DNA of 64,000 nt, taken from assembly GCA_039000515.1 (NCBI GenBank), contig JBCFYV010000012.1, forward strand, positions 41,337,025 to 41,401,024. The letters run 5' to 3'. Below the pieces are notes generated by a model, which was given only the letters and a program-made list of their open reading frames with translations, did not search any database and was not told the origin of the DNA. This document shows positions 31,894 through 42,709 of the stretch, one piece after another. The DNA is from Timema cristinae (taxonomy: Eukaryota > Arthropoda > Insecta > Phasmatodea > Timematidae). Numbering within the stretch: position 1 is the first letter of the stretch; every line of letters starts with the position of its first letter. A program made the position numbers and the translations under genes.

Positions 31894-34160
31894 GAATAAT
31901 TAATTACAATGTTTCACTAATCTTTTTAGGTAACTAATTAAAAAATATTCAAACGGCTTATAGTAAGGTCTTTATTCAGTATGCAGGTATGTCAAAAGCT
32001 GGAATGGTAAAAATAAAATATTAAAATAAATTAAAAATTCTGGAAAATTAGTTCATTGCATTAAGAATGAAATAAAAATAGATAAAAAGTTGAACATTTT
32101 AATTTTTTATTATTATTTTAATTCAACGAGATGACTAAATAAATTATATGCTTTGGTTTTTTTTTCTTAAATATGTCAATTAACAAAAGTGTTAGTTTTT
32201 ATCTATATTTTTCAATTGGGTTGTTTTTTCATTATTTTGTAAGTTTGTTGTATTTTACGTTAATTTTACTTATTTACACTCATTTAAACCTTCTTATCTT
32301 TTCTTAATTATATACTTATTGGAAGACAATGTAATAGATTTTAAAAAGTTTAAAAAATTCTTCTTGGCATTTTACCCCAAATCATCTTTTTTTTTGTAGT
32401 TCTGTTGTTAATATAATCTCTTGGTTTATAATGTACACGTTAAATACCCTAAATACATAATAAAATAGCTTTGACAACATTTCTTAGCTACTAACTATCA
32501 AACGAGACAGCTACAAACCATACGATTTTATGTTAACATATCATACAAAGTAGTTTTAGTAGTTTTTTAAATGTCAAATATTGTTATTGTGACCAAAATC
32601 ATTCTATAATAAATTATACGGTGGAAATAACAGTATATGATGGATACAGACGTTACTAAAAACCTATTTTATATAATAAAACGTCAATTATTGTGATTAG
32701 CAGTTATCAATTTGGATAGATAATATGGATATCATAGTACAGGCTGTTTCACTCGCTCTCGGCCTTGAGTTTCCCTTATAGCTTTCAAACTAATTGACCT
32801 AATTCGTGTATGAGAAGCACTAAGGGTCAACAGCAAGTGAATATCATCAATGTCAAAATAAAGTTAAGTTTATATTTTCTAACCTGCCTTCCTACAATGT
32901 TGACTCATTTGAGGCCTAGCTCCCTTCTTTCTCCTAACAACATTGTGTTAAACGTGTCCAGCACACAATGCAAAACTACTGTATATTTGAAAATAGCGCT
33001 GCTTTTAAAATATAATATAAAAGATCATCAAAAAGATGCCGTGAATTTAATGAAAAAATATATATGAAAATAAATTAATAGTTCAATTGTAATAATTGAA
33101 ATGAATGTACAGAATAAAACTTACAGTGTTGCCACACCGTTTACAACAAAAATATTTATGAAGATACTTGATTATGGAATGCCGGACATTTTTTCAAGGA
33201 TTTTGTACAAGCTTTAGTTTTATCATGTATTTCACCATTTCGTCGGCACATACTTGCAAAGTCTAAATCTTTGCGCCTCCATTAACACAACAATCTACTT
33301 ACTTGAGTAGGTTCAACAATGCACATTTTATTCTACCAGTAAAAATCTTTGATAAACTAATGATCATATCTCCAATCAGGTCTTTTCTGAGTATAACAGG
33401 AACGAGTTTGGTTATTTCACATCCCTTTATTATTATTTTTTAACGTATTATAGATTTACGAAATGTGTTAGTATTAAGAAAATGGCTGGAGTGACAAGAA
33501 AATTCGATAACCAAAATAATATTATATTTTTTTAAACATTCCTAAATATTGTTGGAAGACCTACTATCTAACTTATCCAATTATTATTTGAAATGTTTAA
33601 AATATATAATATTGCTTGAAAACAATACCAGTAATACCACCATGATTTCAGTCCTTGAATAAAAAAACACAATTATTATTAAATGATATCGCTCTTGTAG
33701 GTTACACGAAGTCTCAAAATAAATCCTAATTAATATAAGTCTACATGATAATTAGATACATAGTTATAGTTGTTATTTCATTCTTTCAATACGCATGATC
33801 TTGACTTCAAGATTAAATTATATACAAATCAATTATTTGTCATTAAAATTAAGCTCTTTCGGAAGAGAGAGATTATTATTAGGGGTTTAAAGGCAAGTAA
33901 AAACAAGGTGAAATTTAGGATTATTATGATCCGGACCATGAAAAAGTGTACATTTCAAAAATTGGGAATAGGGGTATTTTTTTTTATTTTAAAATTACTA
34001 ATATCTAACATATATGTATTAATGTGAGTGCAAATGTAAGATTAATTTCACATCATTAGCAAAAATATTAAATAGTTTCCTTAACATTTTTTTTTTATTG
34101 GTGAGTATTTAAGATACATACATCTTTTTTTTCAAACCGATACACCAAGCATTCAACTCA
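31894..34160. other. AT-rich region; would be intronic if the exon at 34.2 kb is real
   Basis: More than 2 kb without a recognised repeat end, coding exon or tandem repeat. ORFs at 32810-33067 and 33770-34027 are A/T-driven and lack motifs. Confidence 0.4.
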
Positions 34161-34192
34161 AACACTGATGAAAGACCTAACAGTGGTTTTAC

Positions 34193-34241
34193 CTGCGGTA
34201 AGCCAGGTGAGGACGGAGGAGGCGAGCAGCCAGCAGGCCAT
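34193..34241 (-). CDS. Candidate first coding exon: signal peptide with phase-1 splice donor
   Basis: On the minus strand the sequence CTACCATGG at 34241 gives an excellent initiation context. The 49 coding bases translate to MACWLLASSVLTWLTA plus one base, a typical hydrophobic signal peptide with a small-residue C-terminal end. Directly after, GCAG followed by GTAAAA is a good splice donor (exon end 34193, intron from 34192), leaving the frame in phase 1. Signal-peptide exons that end in phase 1 are common in genes for secreted and cell-surface proteins, including immunoglobulin-superfamily members, but nothing here identifies the family. The next exon would lie at lower coordinates, and no matching exon was recognised in 1-34 kb, so the first intron may be very long. 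The 85-codon minus ORF covering this site merely reads through UTR and intron. Confidence 0.55.
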
Positions 34242-34410
34242 GGTAGGTCCCGGCACCAAGGACCCGACCCGCCGCCCCCTACACCACCACCCCCACCGCC
34301 TCCCGCCGCGCCGACCCGGACACGCCGCCTCCAGTCTGTCAACCCGACTCCGACACAGGAAGACACTCGCCTGATCGGACCACCATCTTCAGGAACTGTG
34401 GTCCCCTCCC
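34242..34410 (-). promoter_or_regulatory. GC-rich 5' UTR-like sequence upstream of the signal-peptide exon
   Basis: Immediately 5' of the start codon on the minus strand lies G/C-rich sequence with many CG dinucleotides and (GGT)n-like runs, which contrasts sharply with the AT-rich flanks. This fits a 5' UTR. A TTTTAAAA at 34431-34438 and a CACAGTT near 34397 could be TATA and initiator elements, but their spacing is not ideal. The transcription start is undetermined. Confidence 0.4.
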
Positions 34411-34689
34411 CCTCCCCCCTACTTAACCCCTTTTAAAAGAAATTCACACGCGAAGAACACTTGAAAATAATATACACCCCCCTTTCCCAAATAATAATAT
34501 TAATTAAAAAGACACTGTCGTTCAAAGTTAAAATTAAAAACAAGTGGTATTTTATTGATACATATTATTATTTTATTTCAACGAACAAACGTGAAAAACT
34601 AATCAAACAAAAGAACGGTAGCACTATCACTTTAAACAAAATAACTTTTTCAATTATTATTATTTATAAAAGTGTGGTTATGTCGACAT

Positions 34690-34985
34690 TTGTAGAATGA
34701 TTATGTTGATGCCGAACCGACGATGTTCTGTCCGAAAGCGACCGATCGACTGGCCGAGTTTTCCGGGCGATGGGCTAGAGTGGATGCGACAAGCGACCGA
34801 CGAGGCCTCTAGCGGCGCGACGCGCACCCACCAATCAATGCCGCTTTCTTCCCCTCTTCCATCTCTCTCTCCCGCCTCCAACATCACTACTTCCCCTTTT
34901 CTCGTATCGTACTATTCCACTCACTCCTTTGGACGCCGGCCCTGAAGGGGTAGGTCTACACGAGCAGTGCGCTGTGGCGACGCGT
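34690..34985. promoter_or_regulatory. CpG-rich island, possible distal promoter or 5' UTR
   Basis: About 300 bp rich in CG dinucleotides (GACGATG, GACCGATCGAC, GGCGCGACGCGC) with a C/T-rich stretch at 34845-34905. It lies 450 bp upstream of the signal-peptide exon on the minus strand. The ORFs in both directions (34678-34887, 34697-34945) overlap and look like chance. Promoter function is inferred from position and composition only. Confidence 0.35.
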
Positions 34986-35068
34986 TTGGATTAAAATACT
35001 ATCGATAGTAGTAAAATGTATATTTTGTTAGAAAATTCTAGATAGTTAGATTTTTCTAAATGTTTTCC

Positions 35069-35270
35069 TACTGCGTCTTACTACTCGTCCAGACTATACG
35101 TATTTTAACTACTCTAGGGATAATGAAGGTTTAATTCAGATGAAATGTGCCACAATTTGTATGAAGGGAGATTGGGTGAGATAAATCTCGGTACGCCCAC
35201 TCGGGAATCGAATCTCAACCCTTCCGTCACCGGTTAACCAACTATGCAATTCTGAAATTTAGTCTGCGTG
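35069..35270 (-). mobile_element. SINE-B copy 10, diverged
   Basis: The tail is at left (CTGCGTCTTACTACTCGTCC), the body follows, and B-box GGGAATCGAATCTCAACC lies at right. The head is poorly preserved. Confidence 0.65.
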
Positions 35271-35524
35271 CCTAACAATGCGATTTTTCTAATTTCCAAA
35301 CTTATTTTTTACCGAGCATAAGAAATAGTATGTATGATCGGTCCGCCAAAGTAAGAACATTATCTGAGGATTTAAGAATATACTAACTCAACTTGAACGT
35401 ATTAACAGGCCAAGCCAAGTGTTTTGAAGCTGTCACTTTTGAAAGATGGTGCTAAAAGATTAATATAGTAACTTTTTGTTATATTAAGTTGGCCAGCATA
35501 CATGTGTTATTTTTATATTTTTAT

Positions 35525-35600
35525 CGACACCGTGTTTTTCTACCCGTCCGGACTATTAGCATTTAATTACATAAATAGGTTAGCATGAGTAGAGGGGTGC
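35525..35600 (-). mobile_element. SINE 3'-tail fragment
   Basis: ACACCGTGTTTTTCTACCCG followed by TCCGGACTATTAGC resembles the shared tail in inverted orientation. No head follows. Confidence 0.4.
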
Positions 35601-35934
35601 AATCAGAAAATTACTTTTAGGATACATAAAATCAAACTTGTAGCAAGAATAAGATTTCGGGAGGGAAAAGGGGTGGACAGTTCCCCAACCACCGGAGGCC
35701 AAAAAAAGTTTAATTCTATATACTTGTTTTTGTGATAAAAATTATTTTAAGACTAGTTTATGATTATTAAATATTTTTAAATAGGAAGATTTTTAAAATG
35801 GCTCCAACTGTCTTGTTCAAAATGGGTAGCCTATCTGGTAGCTTTTATAATATAAATAATTATATATTTGTTTTTCATACAAATATTTAATTAATAGTAA
35901 TTTACAGATCACTAGTTTTTGAATAATTTAATTT

Positions 35935-37130
35935 TTACTTTCTCATATTAAGAGAAAGTATTTAAATTGTGAAAATTATTTCCTCAACATTTTGATGAAG
36001 CTTTGCGTTTTATGTATGTCCGAACCTAAAATAAGTGGATTTTACAATTCTGTCTGTCTCTCCGTACCTGGCCATAGATCCCAAAATTGTTTGATGGATT
36101 TTGTTCAAACTTAATATTTAGATTTTATAGGTTATAGTTAAGGCATTTTTTTTAAGATAGTTCTAAAATTAAGTGTAGTTTACTGACTAACGATTTTTTT
36201 TCTTAGAAATCTTTAGAAAATGGTGATTACGGTTTTGGTTTAAAATATATATATCTTGTGAACGGTTGATCTCCCAAATTACACTGTCTACTTGATTTTT
36301 GACTAATAATTTTTTAGAGGATAATTTACTGATAGGTGATTTTCGAAAATTCAATATTTCGAATTCTCAAATGATTTTGTTTAAAATGTACATTTCGGAA
36401 GTGTTTGGCATGATAAACCAAACCGTGTACTTTATAAGGGGAGGGGAATTCCTTAAAGGGTAGTTAACTGATGACTGTTTAAAAAAAAAAAAATGGCCCT
36501 ATCTATCTGGTTCATAATGGGTATAGCTAAGTTTTTTACGCTATAAATAATTTATACAAATATTTTTTACCTAAGAAAAAACATTTTATAGTAGTTTAAT
36601 GATAACTGACTTTCGTAAAATTTTATTAAAAAAAAAGTTCTAACATTTTTGTTAAATATGGGAATCGGGGAGTATTTTACATGGTCAATATTAATTCACC
36701 TTGTTTTTCTAGAATAAATTATTTTATGAATAGTTCACTTACGAAAAATTATAGACGTTTAAAATTTTTCTAAATTGGTTCAGAAATTGAGCTCAAAATT
36801 GTTGTATGGGAAAAGTTTTTCATGATAAATAAGAATATTTATTTTTTCCAATTATAAATAAATTTAGGGCAGTTAACAAATAACTTATTTTTGAAAATTT
36901 TAAATTTGTTAAAAATATTTTAACAATTTGGTTTAAAATGTATAGGCCTATATAAAGAGTGTAAATTGTGATTAACAAGATAAAAAAAATAATTTTATGA
37001 AGAAATCTTACTTAAGAATAGTTTACTGAAAATTTTCTTCAAAGTGATAAAGTTCGTGCAGTAAAAATTGTGTCGTGTCATTTATTCTCAATATGTGTCT
37101 GTAACAGTGTGTATTATTTTACTTATTTTC
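35935..37130. repeat. Degenerate AT-rich repeat block, related to families F and H
   Basis: It starts with ACTTTCTC-atattaa-GAGAAAGT (35938-35961), an inverted pair also seen as the boundary motif of family F (58930-58950). The interior has irregularly repeated phrases of the type AATTTTCGAAAATT and GTTTAAAATGTA. It is too diverged to delimit units by eye. Confidence 0.35.
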
Positions 37131-37161
37131 TTTGGTGGAATGTGATGTTCTCTTTTCTATA

Positions 37162-37560
37162 TCTATACTAATATTATAAAAAGGAAAGATTTGATTTTTT
37201 GTTTGTAATGGATAAACTCAAAAACTACTAGACCGATTTTAAAAATGCTTTCACCAATATAAAGCTACATTATCAGCGAGTAACATAGGCTATATTTTAT
37301 TTTGAAAATTTAATGTATTCCCCATTAAAATGTCGATAGTATATTATATAGTCGTTGGAAAAAAAAAAGTTGTTGAAGGGAAAGTGGGGTTGGTGAAGGG
37401 GGTGGGGGGATAGGGGTGAGGAAAGAGAAATAGATGTAGTGACGAGGAACGCAAAAAAATTATATTAAAATAAAATTTGGGGAAACGAGGGGAGTAAATG
37501 AAAGTGGAGGAAGCTGAAAAATTAATTTGATTTTAACAATTTGTTTTATTGGTGTATACA
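37162..37560 (+). mobile_element. Helitron-like 5' end
   Basis: Begins TCTATACTAATATTATAAA directly after an A, then TTTGTTTGTAATGGATAAAC, CTCAAAAACTACTAGACCG and CATAGGCTATATTTTATTTT, a block order familiar from arthropod Helitron-type elements. No hairpin followed by CTRR was found downstream, so the 3' boundary is unknown; the end given is only where similarity to the general pattern fades. Confidence 0.55.
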
Positions 37561-38214
37561 CAATTCCTTTCGCGCCTAGAGCAAATAAAATTATAGAGGA
37601 ATGAGATGAAAATAGGAAGGGGGATAAAAAGAGGGAGGGGGCTATATAGTGATGGTAGGACTGTATTTAAAAAAAATAGTTAAAAAACTTTTGTTTTTAT
37701 ATTGACATGATGGATGATTTGAAGCTTTGTTTTACAGAATTCCTTTACAATATTTTTTTACGGGGAAGGGGTCTAGTCTATTATATTCTAAAACAAGGAA
37801 TTTTATTTTGTTTCTCATAATCTTACGCGCTTTAGTTGAACATCCACTTTTAGGTAAAAGGCGCGAGAAAGTTTGTGCGGTGAACCTTGCCTTTAATGGT
37901 TTTATCATGCGTCTTATACCGCCATATTTGTCGGTCGCTTTTATTGGCGGGCGGCTTGGGCTGGACACACTAATTATATTTATAAGTCTTTAAAGCAGGT
38001 GTGTCAAACTATATCTCGATTTTCTTACAAATGAACGTTTGGAGCACCTTTAAAATATATACATATTCTATTTTTGAATGCCAACACTCTAAACTCTAAA
38101 TTTAAATTAAATTACTATAGTGACTTGTGGATTAGTTTATTTACAAGCTCTAACAATCATCAAGTGTCATAGATTAATTAGTACGCTAAATATAGGATTA
38201 ATCAGGGTGTCACC
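37561..38214. other. No recognised gene; possible hAT-type terminus
   Basis: CAGGTGTGTCAAACT at about 37996 resembles a hAT terminus but lacks a partner. Overlapping opposite-strand ORFs at 37727-37993 show no motif. Confidence 0.3.
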
Positions 38215-38466
38215 TCCTTTGGTGGCCGCATGCTCTTAGGTGCCACCCTTGCAATAGACTGGGCTGCCGATGACGGGGGGAACGTGGTTTGATCCCGGTC
38301 CGCTGTACTAAGGGTGGTTTTTCATAAATGGTTTCCCACTCTCTATCTGCGCAAATGCGGGTAGGGCCAACACTTCCTCTAGATTAAACTTTATTATTCC
38401 GTAACTGATTGGCGTGATTAATATATAATTATACGTGTAACCTAAAGAGGTAGAAAGACATGGTGC
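38215..38466 (+). mobile_element. SINE-B copy 11
   Basis: The head GGTGGCCGCATGCTCTTAGG and B-box GTGGTTTGATCCCGGTCC are followed by the body TTTCCCACTCTCTATCTGCG and a diverged tail ending GAAAGACATGGTGCTAA. Confidence 0.8.
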
Positions 38467-39480
38467 TAAACAGAAAATAATCAATATGATAGATACAACA
38501 TTAATAGAGAAATTAGAAATACGATTAACTGTGATATTAGACACTTGATTTACCATTAATTTATTTGAGTTATTTAACGTGCACTTTATGAATCGATGAT
38601 TACATCAGGCCATGAGAATTTCTACGAGAAAGAGCGAAATGACATACCAAATTTGCAGAGAAAGTTATTTTCACATACTTTTCAGGGTTCTTTTACATAC
38701 CACAATCGAAATGGGACCGATGACTTTAATTCCCCTCCGAAGGAAGTTGCGCTACGGATTTTTATCGCACAAAAAAATCTGTCAATGCCGGCTCGGGTTT
38801 TATACCCACGAACATCGAGCTCTAAGGCGAACGAATACTTAACACCAAGACCATCGAGGTCGACAAACAGAATGTTAAATCCACGATTAACTGGGATGGC
38901 ACGAAGCAGGAACTTAATCGAAATGTTTTTTTTTTCGATTTTTACTTGACAACAACGAAATTGAGATAGTTAAAATAGTTATTCAATGTTTTGAATAATT
39001 ATATTTCACGTTTGTTGTACTTATTAAAATAAGGTTAAATGTTTCATTGGTCTCAATCCCACTATTTTATTGAAAACTGCCAAAATCCGCACCACAATGT
39101 GAAGCTGTTATCATAATCAATAGCCAATGCTGGCAGTAAATCTTAGGGTTAATAATAATATAATAATAATAAATGAATGGTGGAGCGAGAGACTTCCAAA
39201 ACCTAATGACTACCAGCACCTGTTGAAAATAGTTTTTTTTCTGAAATAACTGTCCTATATGAGCAAAACAGATATTTCACATATTTTTTTAGAAGAAATG
39301 TTTTTAAGTACGTAAAAAACTATATCTAGGAGTAACTTACAAACTTATTTCCTGAACACATTTCCGACTGGATCCAAATTAACTTTAAATTTCGAGAACC
39401 TCCCACTAATACCCTGTTTATTGCGACTCATCGCACAGTAATTCATAATAAAAACAAAACAAAAAATAACCGTGTGAGCT
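38467..39480. other. No firmly recognised gene
   Basis: A 117-codon plus ORF at 38596-38949 overlaps a 76-codon ORF in another frame. Its sequence (basic, serine-rich) has no recognised domain and no AUG-context or splice support. A short (AAT)n lies near 39160. Confidence 0.35.
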
Positions 39481-39489
39481 GAAAAGGGC

Positions 39490-39742
39490 TTGGTGAAATG
39501 TTAGTAAAGGTTTGTAAAAAGGGTGTAAGGATGTATTGGAGGGCGAAGAAGGGAAGTAAAGGGCTGTCGGCTCATTAGGTAGACTGTGTGCAATATGGCG
39601 GTATCAAGGTGCGGATAGCGCTGTTGTTTCTGACCGGGAGAACTGACCATCTGACAAGGTGGCTCGGTCTGCCGTTCGCACCTGTCCTTGGCTACCGACA
39701 CGGTTGCACCCGAAGACCTTCACCCCTGGCTGGAGGTGGAGG
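39490..39742. other. GC-rich unassigned segment (left part)
   Basis: It contrasts with the AT-rich flanks and continues at 40361-40373 once the hAT insertion is removed. The minus strand has an open frame of about 55 codons through VKVFGCNRVGSQGQ. No domain was recognised. Confidence 0.3.
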
Positions 39743-40352
39743 TAGGGATGTGAAAAAAATATCAGACTTTACTTATATTAATATTTTCCTTTCGATGATA
39801 GTATTTTTTTACTCGGTACTTTTTTTACGATACTAGTACTCACAATCCGGTTCGAATTGGCATCGAAAGAAACAACTTTTTTGACATCTCACTCATGCTT
39901 GGATTAAATGTTTACTATGGTTAAAGAAGAGTAAAACATAGATTGAAAATATATATATTATTAATCATTTTCGCTATTAAATAATTCCCATCAGCTAAAT
40001 TTTCATAGACATTTTGAAAGCTGGTATGGTAAAACTTTTCTATCCATCATACAATACTATCTATAATGCCTTCCAAGTTACAACACATAATATAGACGCA
40101 ATAGACCTAAATATACTATAATATGGTTAAATCTTTATAATCTCCAGTGTTAAAACAAATTTGAAAATACAATTATTATTATTATTACTATGCAAAAGTT
40201 GAAATTATTACTTGATAAAAAAATTCAGATTAAAATTTTGATACCGATATTTACTTTATCAATACTTTTCTTTCGATACTAGTACGGTATCGATATTTTC
40301 TTCGATACTTAAATAGTGCGCATCGATACTTCTATTCGATACCACATCCCTA
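39743..40352. mobile_element. hAT-like non-autonomous element (610 bp), perfect target duplication
   Basis: Perfect 10-bp termini TAGGGATGTG / CACATCCCTA are flanked by an exact 8-bp duplication GGTGGAGG at 39735-39742 and 40353-40360. The interior repeats TTTCGATAC/TATCGATA phrases near both ends (subterminal repeats). There is no transposase. It is the cleanest hAT insertion in the window. Confidence 0.9.
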
Positions 40353-40369
40353 GGTGGAGGCGGCAGACC

Positions 40370-40500
40370 CGCACCAATGATCAAGCGTCTAAGGCTCTCA
40401 ATAAAGTGAATTGTCAGTGATGAGGAGATCGAGATTTGAATTTCGTGGCGCCATTACTGGAGAGACCTTTTTCACGGGTGATTTAACGCTGTGTTTCATG
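40370..40500 (+). mobile_element. SINE-B head fragment (copy 12)
   Basis: GATCAAGCGTCTAAGGCTCTC followed by GAGATTTGAATTTCGTGG resembles the SINE-B head with A- and B-box positions. The body decays after about 40500 and the 3' tail is absent. Confidence 0.45.
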
Positions 40501-40577
40501 TCTACACTCAATGATAATGAGTGTGCGTACACTCAAAAGACCCCACCTCCTACCCCGTTATTCATTCCTACTCCTTA

Positions 40578-40972
40578 AGGTGGGCGTTCAGGGGACGCAA
40601 GAAAATGTTAGTGTTCTTGCAGTTTTTATAGCAAAACTTTTTTTGGCCAAAATAAATAAAATATTGTTCTAGTATTAAAATTAGAGTTAAGTTTTATACA
40701 CATGGTGATATCAATAATTATTGAATGTCTGTCTTGAGGATAGTGGGATTAGATAAAAAAAACTTTTTAAATAAAGACATAAAGTTCTCATTAAATTTCA
40801 GGACAACCTTGACTGATATTAAGAAATGTTTGACGTCACCATGCGAAGAAAATTAAACTCAATATATCTACTGAAGAATTATTAAATTGATTTTGATCAA
40901 AATATGTTTTTATATAAGATCTGCAAAAGTTCTGCCCTTAACTCGCCTTCCTTACACTCCCACCTCAATATT
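40578..40972 (+). mobile_element. MITE family G, copy 2
   Basis: Inverted ends (AAGGTGGGCGTTCAGGGGAC; right end near CGCCTTCCTTACACTCCCACC). The interior matches copy 1 (TGTTCTTGCAGTTTTTATAG, CAATAATTATTGAATGTCTG). Outer inverted similarity extends about 90 bp through the AAAACATATTTTG-like block. Confidence 0.55.
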
Positions 40973-41009
40973 AGATTGTTAATAACCAATGTCAACAGTT
41001 TTGGTGGTT

Positions 41010-41268
41010 GAATGATTTAACCAAGGCATCACACTCACAGTAAACGGGATTGTTAATAACGAGGATTTCGGGGCTCAAATCCTATTAGGATATACTAGAA
41101 GTGGTTTTTACTAAATGTTTTCTCACTCTTCCTTCCCGCAAATTTAAGAAAATTTCCTTTAAATTCTAGTTTCCTCACTCATACCCTTTATTGAAAACAT
41201 GTGAATATCCCGAACGGTTGGTTTGAACAACAACCATAAACATTGTGTTAGCATAGTGCTAAAAAAAA
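41010..41268 (+). mobile_element. SINE-B copy 13, diverged
   Basis: The head ATTTAACCAAGGCATCACAC and B-box GGGGCTCAAATCCTATT are followed by the body TTTTCTCACTCTTCCTTCCC. The tail is disturbed by a small insertion before TTAGCATAGTGCTAA. Confidence 0.55.
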
Positions 41269-41309
41269 CCCACCACTCATCCGTACTTGTGGGCACGCAG
41301 ACAAAGGCG

Positions 41310-41440
41310 TCAATCTAATATTGCCTGGTTTCCCGATAACGTTTAGGTTGGGATTTGAATCCAGGCTGTATGTTATATAATGTTTTTTTAAATTGTTTTC
41401 CACTATGGCTCTACTCAAATGCAGGTATAATTATGTGCAT
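41310..41440 (+). mobile_element. SINE-B-like fragment (copy 14)
   Basis: GATTTGAATCCAGGC (B-box like, about 41350) is followed by TTTTCCACTATGGCTCTACTC and AAATGCAGGTATAA, in SINE-B body order. There is no tail. Confidence 0.45.
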
Positions 41441-41554
41441 ATTTATAATTTTAATTAATAATAATAAAAATAATAATGTGTGAGAGAGCAAAAAGAGGAA
41501 ACATGGCAGGAGCAGTTGGTACACTTCCTCAAAATTATACTTTACTCATACTAC

Positions 41555-41783
41555 TGTGACGTGTGCTTTTGGTGGCGGGCATAAACAACTGTAGCGCTAG
41601 GGTCTGTGATAGATCAGAGAGAGTTTGCCTGAGGCGAAGAGTGAGTAAGTTGCTCTAGAGGCTTGTAAGAGTCCGTCCGCCACGCCCACTCACACCTCAT
41701 GAGATCTTAAAATGTTTAGTAAATTTATCAATAAACTATATACATAACTTCATATCAAAGATATGATTATTGCTTCTGAAACA
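41555..41783 (+). mobile_element. Possible LTR-like segment
   Basis: A segment starting TGTGACG and ending AACA, about 229 bp, with CAATAAAC near 41730 as a possible poly(A) signal. It is more GC-rich than its flanks. No target duplication or primer-binding site was confirmed, so this is only a candidate solo LTR. Confidence 0.2.
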
Positions 41784-41927
41784 TATCCACTGCCTATGGG
41801 GGCCAATAGTGCACTACCAAACCGAGTTACAGAAATTTTGGGGACCGATACACTGATAGTTTTAGAGCCTCTCTGTCCAGAAGACCGGTACAAAGCTACA
41901 ATAAATGTTAACATAATAATAAAATAA
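41763..41927 (+). CDS. Small 54-codon ORF of unknown origin
   Basis: The ATG at 41763 opens a frame reading MIIASETYPLPMGANSALP, then TEILGTDTLIVLEPLCPEDR, ending IIIK and a stop at 41925. The amino-acid mix is protein-like rather than A/T-driven, and codon positions look non-random by eye. Directly upstream, ATCAAAG could be a splice acceptor, and GAC-CG-GTACAAAG near 41887 a donor, so it might be an internal exon; it might equally be the start of a retroelement gene after an LTR. No family was recognised. The small size makes chance a real possibility. Confidence 0.25.
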   Translation: MIIASETYPLPMGANSALPNRVTEILGTDTLIVLEPLCPEDRYKATINVNIIIK

Positions 41928-42205
41928 AATATATTATTATTCGTGTAGCAAATTACATTTTTATTAGTATTACTGCTTTTTAAATACTTATGCTTTTACT
42001 ACTCTAAATTTATTTATTTATTATTTTTTATCGTCTAGCAATAATATGTATTATTTTTTGTAATTATTCCTCAGTATGTATCATTCATTATTTATCTATT
42101 ATTGTTTTTTATTATCTTGTTAATATATGTGCTAGTATGACATTTATGTACTTTTCAGTGCTGGCCTGTCATAGGTCTCACGACTGTAGCCACACTATCT
42201 ATAAT
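41920..42205 (+). mobile_element. LINE-J 3' UTR fragment
   Basis: Plus-strand relative of the LINE-J 3' end: TTTTCAGTGCTGGCCTGTCA, TAGGTCTCACGACTGTAGCC and CTATAATAAATTTAAA correspond to 1720-1790 read inverted. It has no coding part. Confidence 0.6.
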
Positions 42206-42700
42206 AAATTTAAATTGAAATTAGTTTATCGATCGGGTTTGTCAAACTTTTATCAACGCTAAAATATGAACACGAATCATACACTGCCCATCGAAGATTA
42301 TAGGAATAATTTAACTTTCACGGCAACAAATTATTTTATAACATCATTGAAGTCAATTTTGTTATTTAGAAGCTGGTGCCATATTTAAAACCTTACTCTA
42401 TCTTTACTGTTATTGGATATTTAATATATTAATTTGTATTTTATTGTTTTTTTTACCACTATTGGCTTGTTCTAAAAGTTATTTGCTGGTGCAAATATTG
42501 TCAGATGGACGCATTTAAAAGTTTAATGTGTTGGCAATTTCCAGCTCAGGGCCTACCACATTTGACTAATCCGGAAAGGTAATAAGACTAGGTGCAAATA
42601 AATAAAAACATCACCTGGTGTTTCTAGTCCGCACTTTGTTTAGTCTCAGAGTTTTGTCAAAAGGTGGGGTGGTGGGGCTAATGCTCAAATCTGGCCATTC
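42206..42700. other. No recognised features
   Basis: AT-rich sequence. A worn SINE tail may be present near 42575-42600 (GGAAAGGTAATAAGACTAGG). Confidence 0.35.
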
Positions 42701-42709
42701 GACCTTATC

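Noticed and set aside
34109..34366. 85-codon glycine-rich minus ORF
   Set aside because: It reads 5' UTR, the signal-peptide exon in another frame and the intron. The glycine run comes from the GC-rich UTR.
34697..34945. 82-codon plus ORF and opposing 69-codon minus ORF in the CpG island
   Set aside because: Overlapping frames on both strands with no motif, explained by high G+C lowering stop frequency.
38596..38949. 117-codon plus ORF
   Set aside because: No domain or splice support, and overlapped by another frame. Kept only as an unassigned region.
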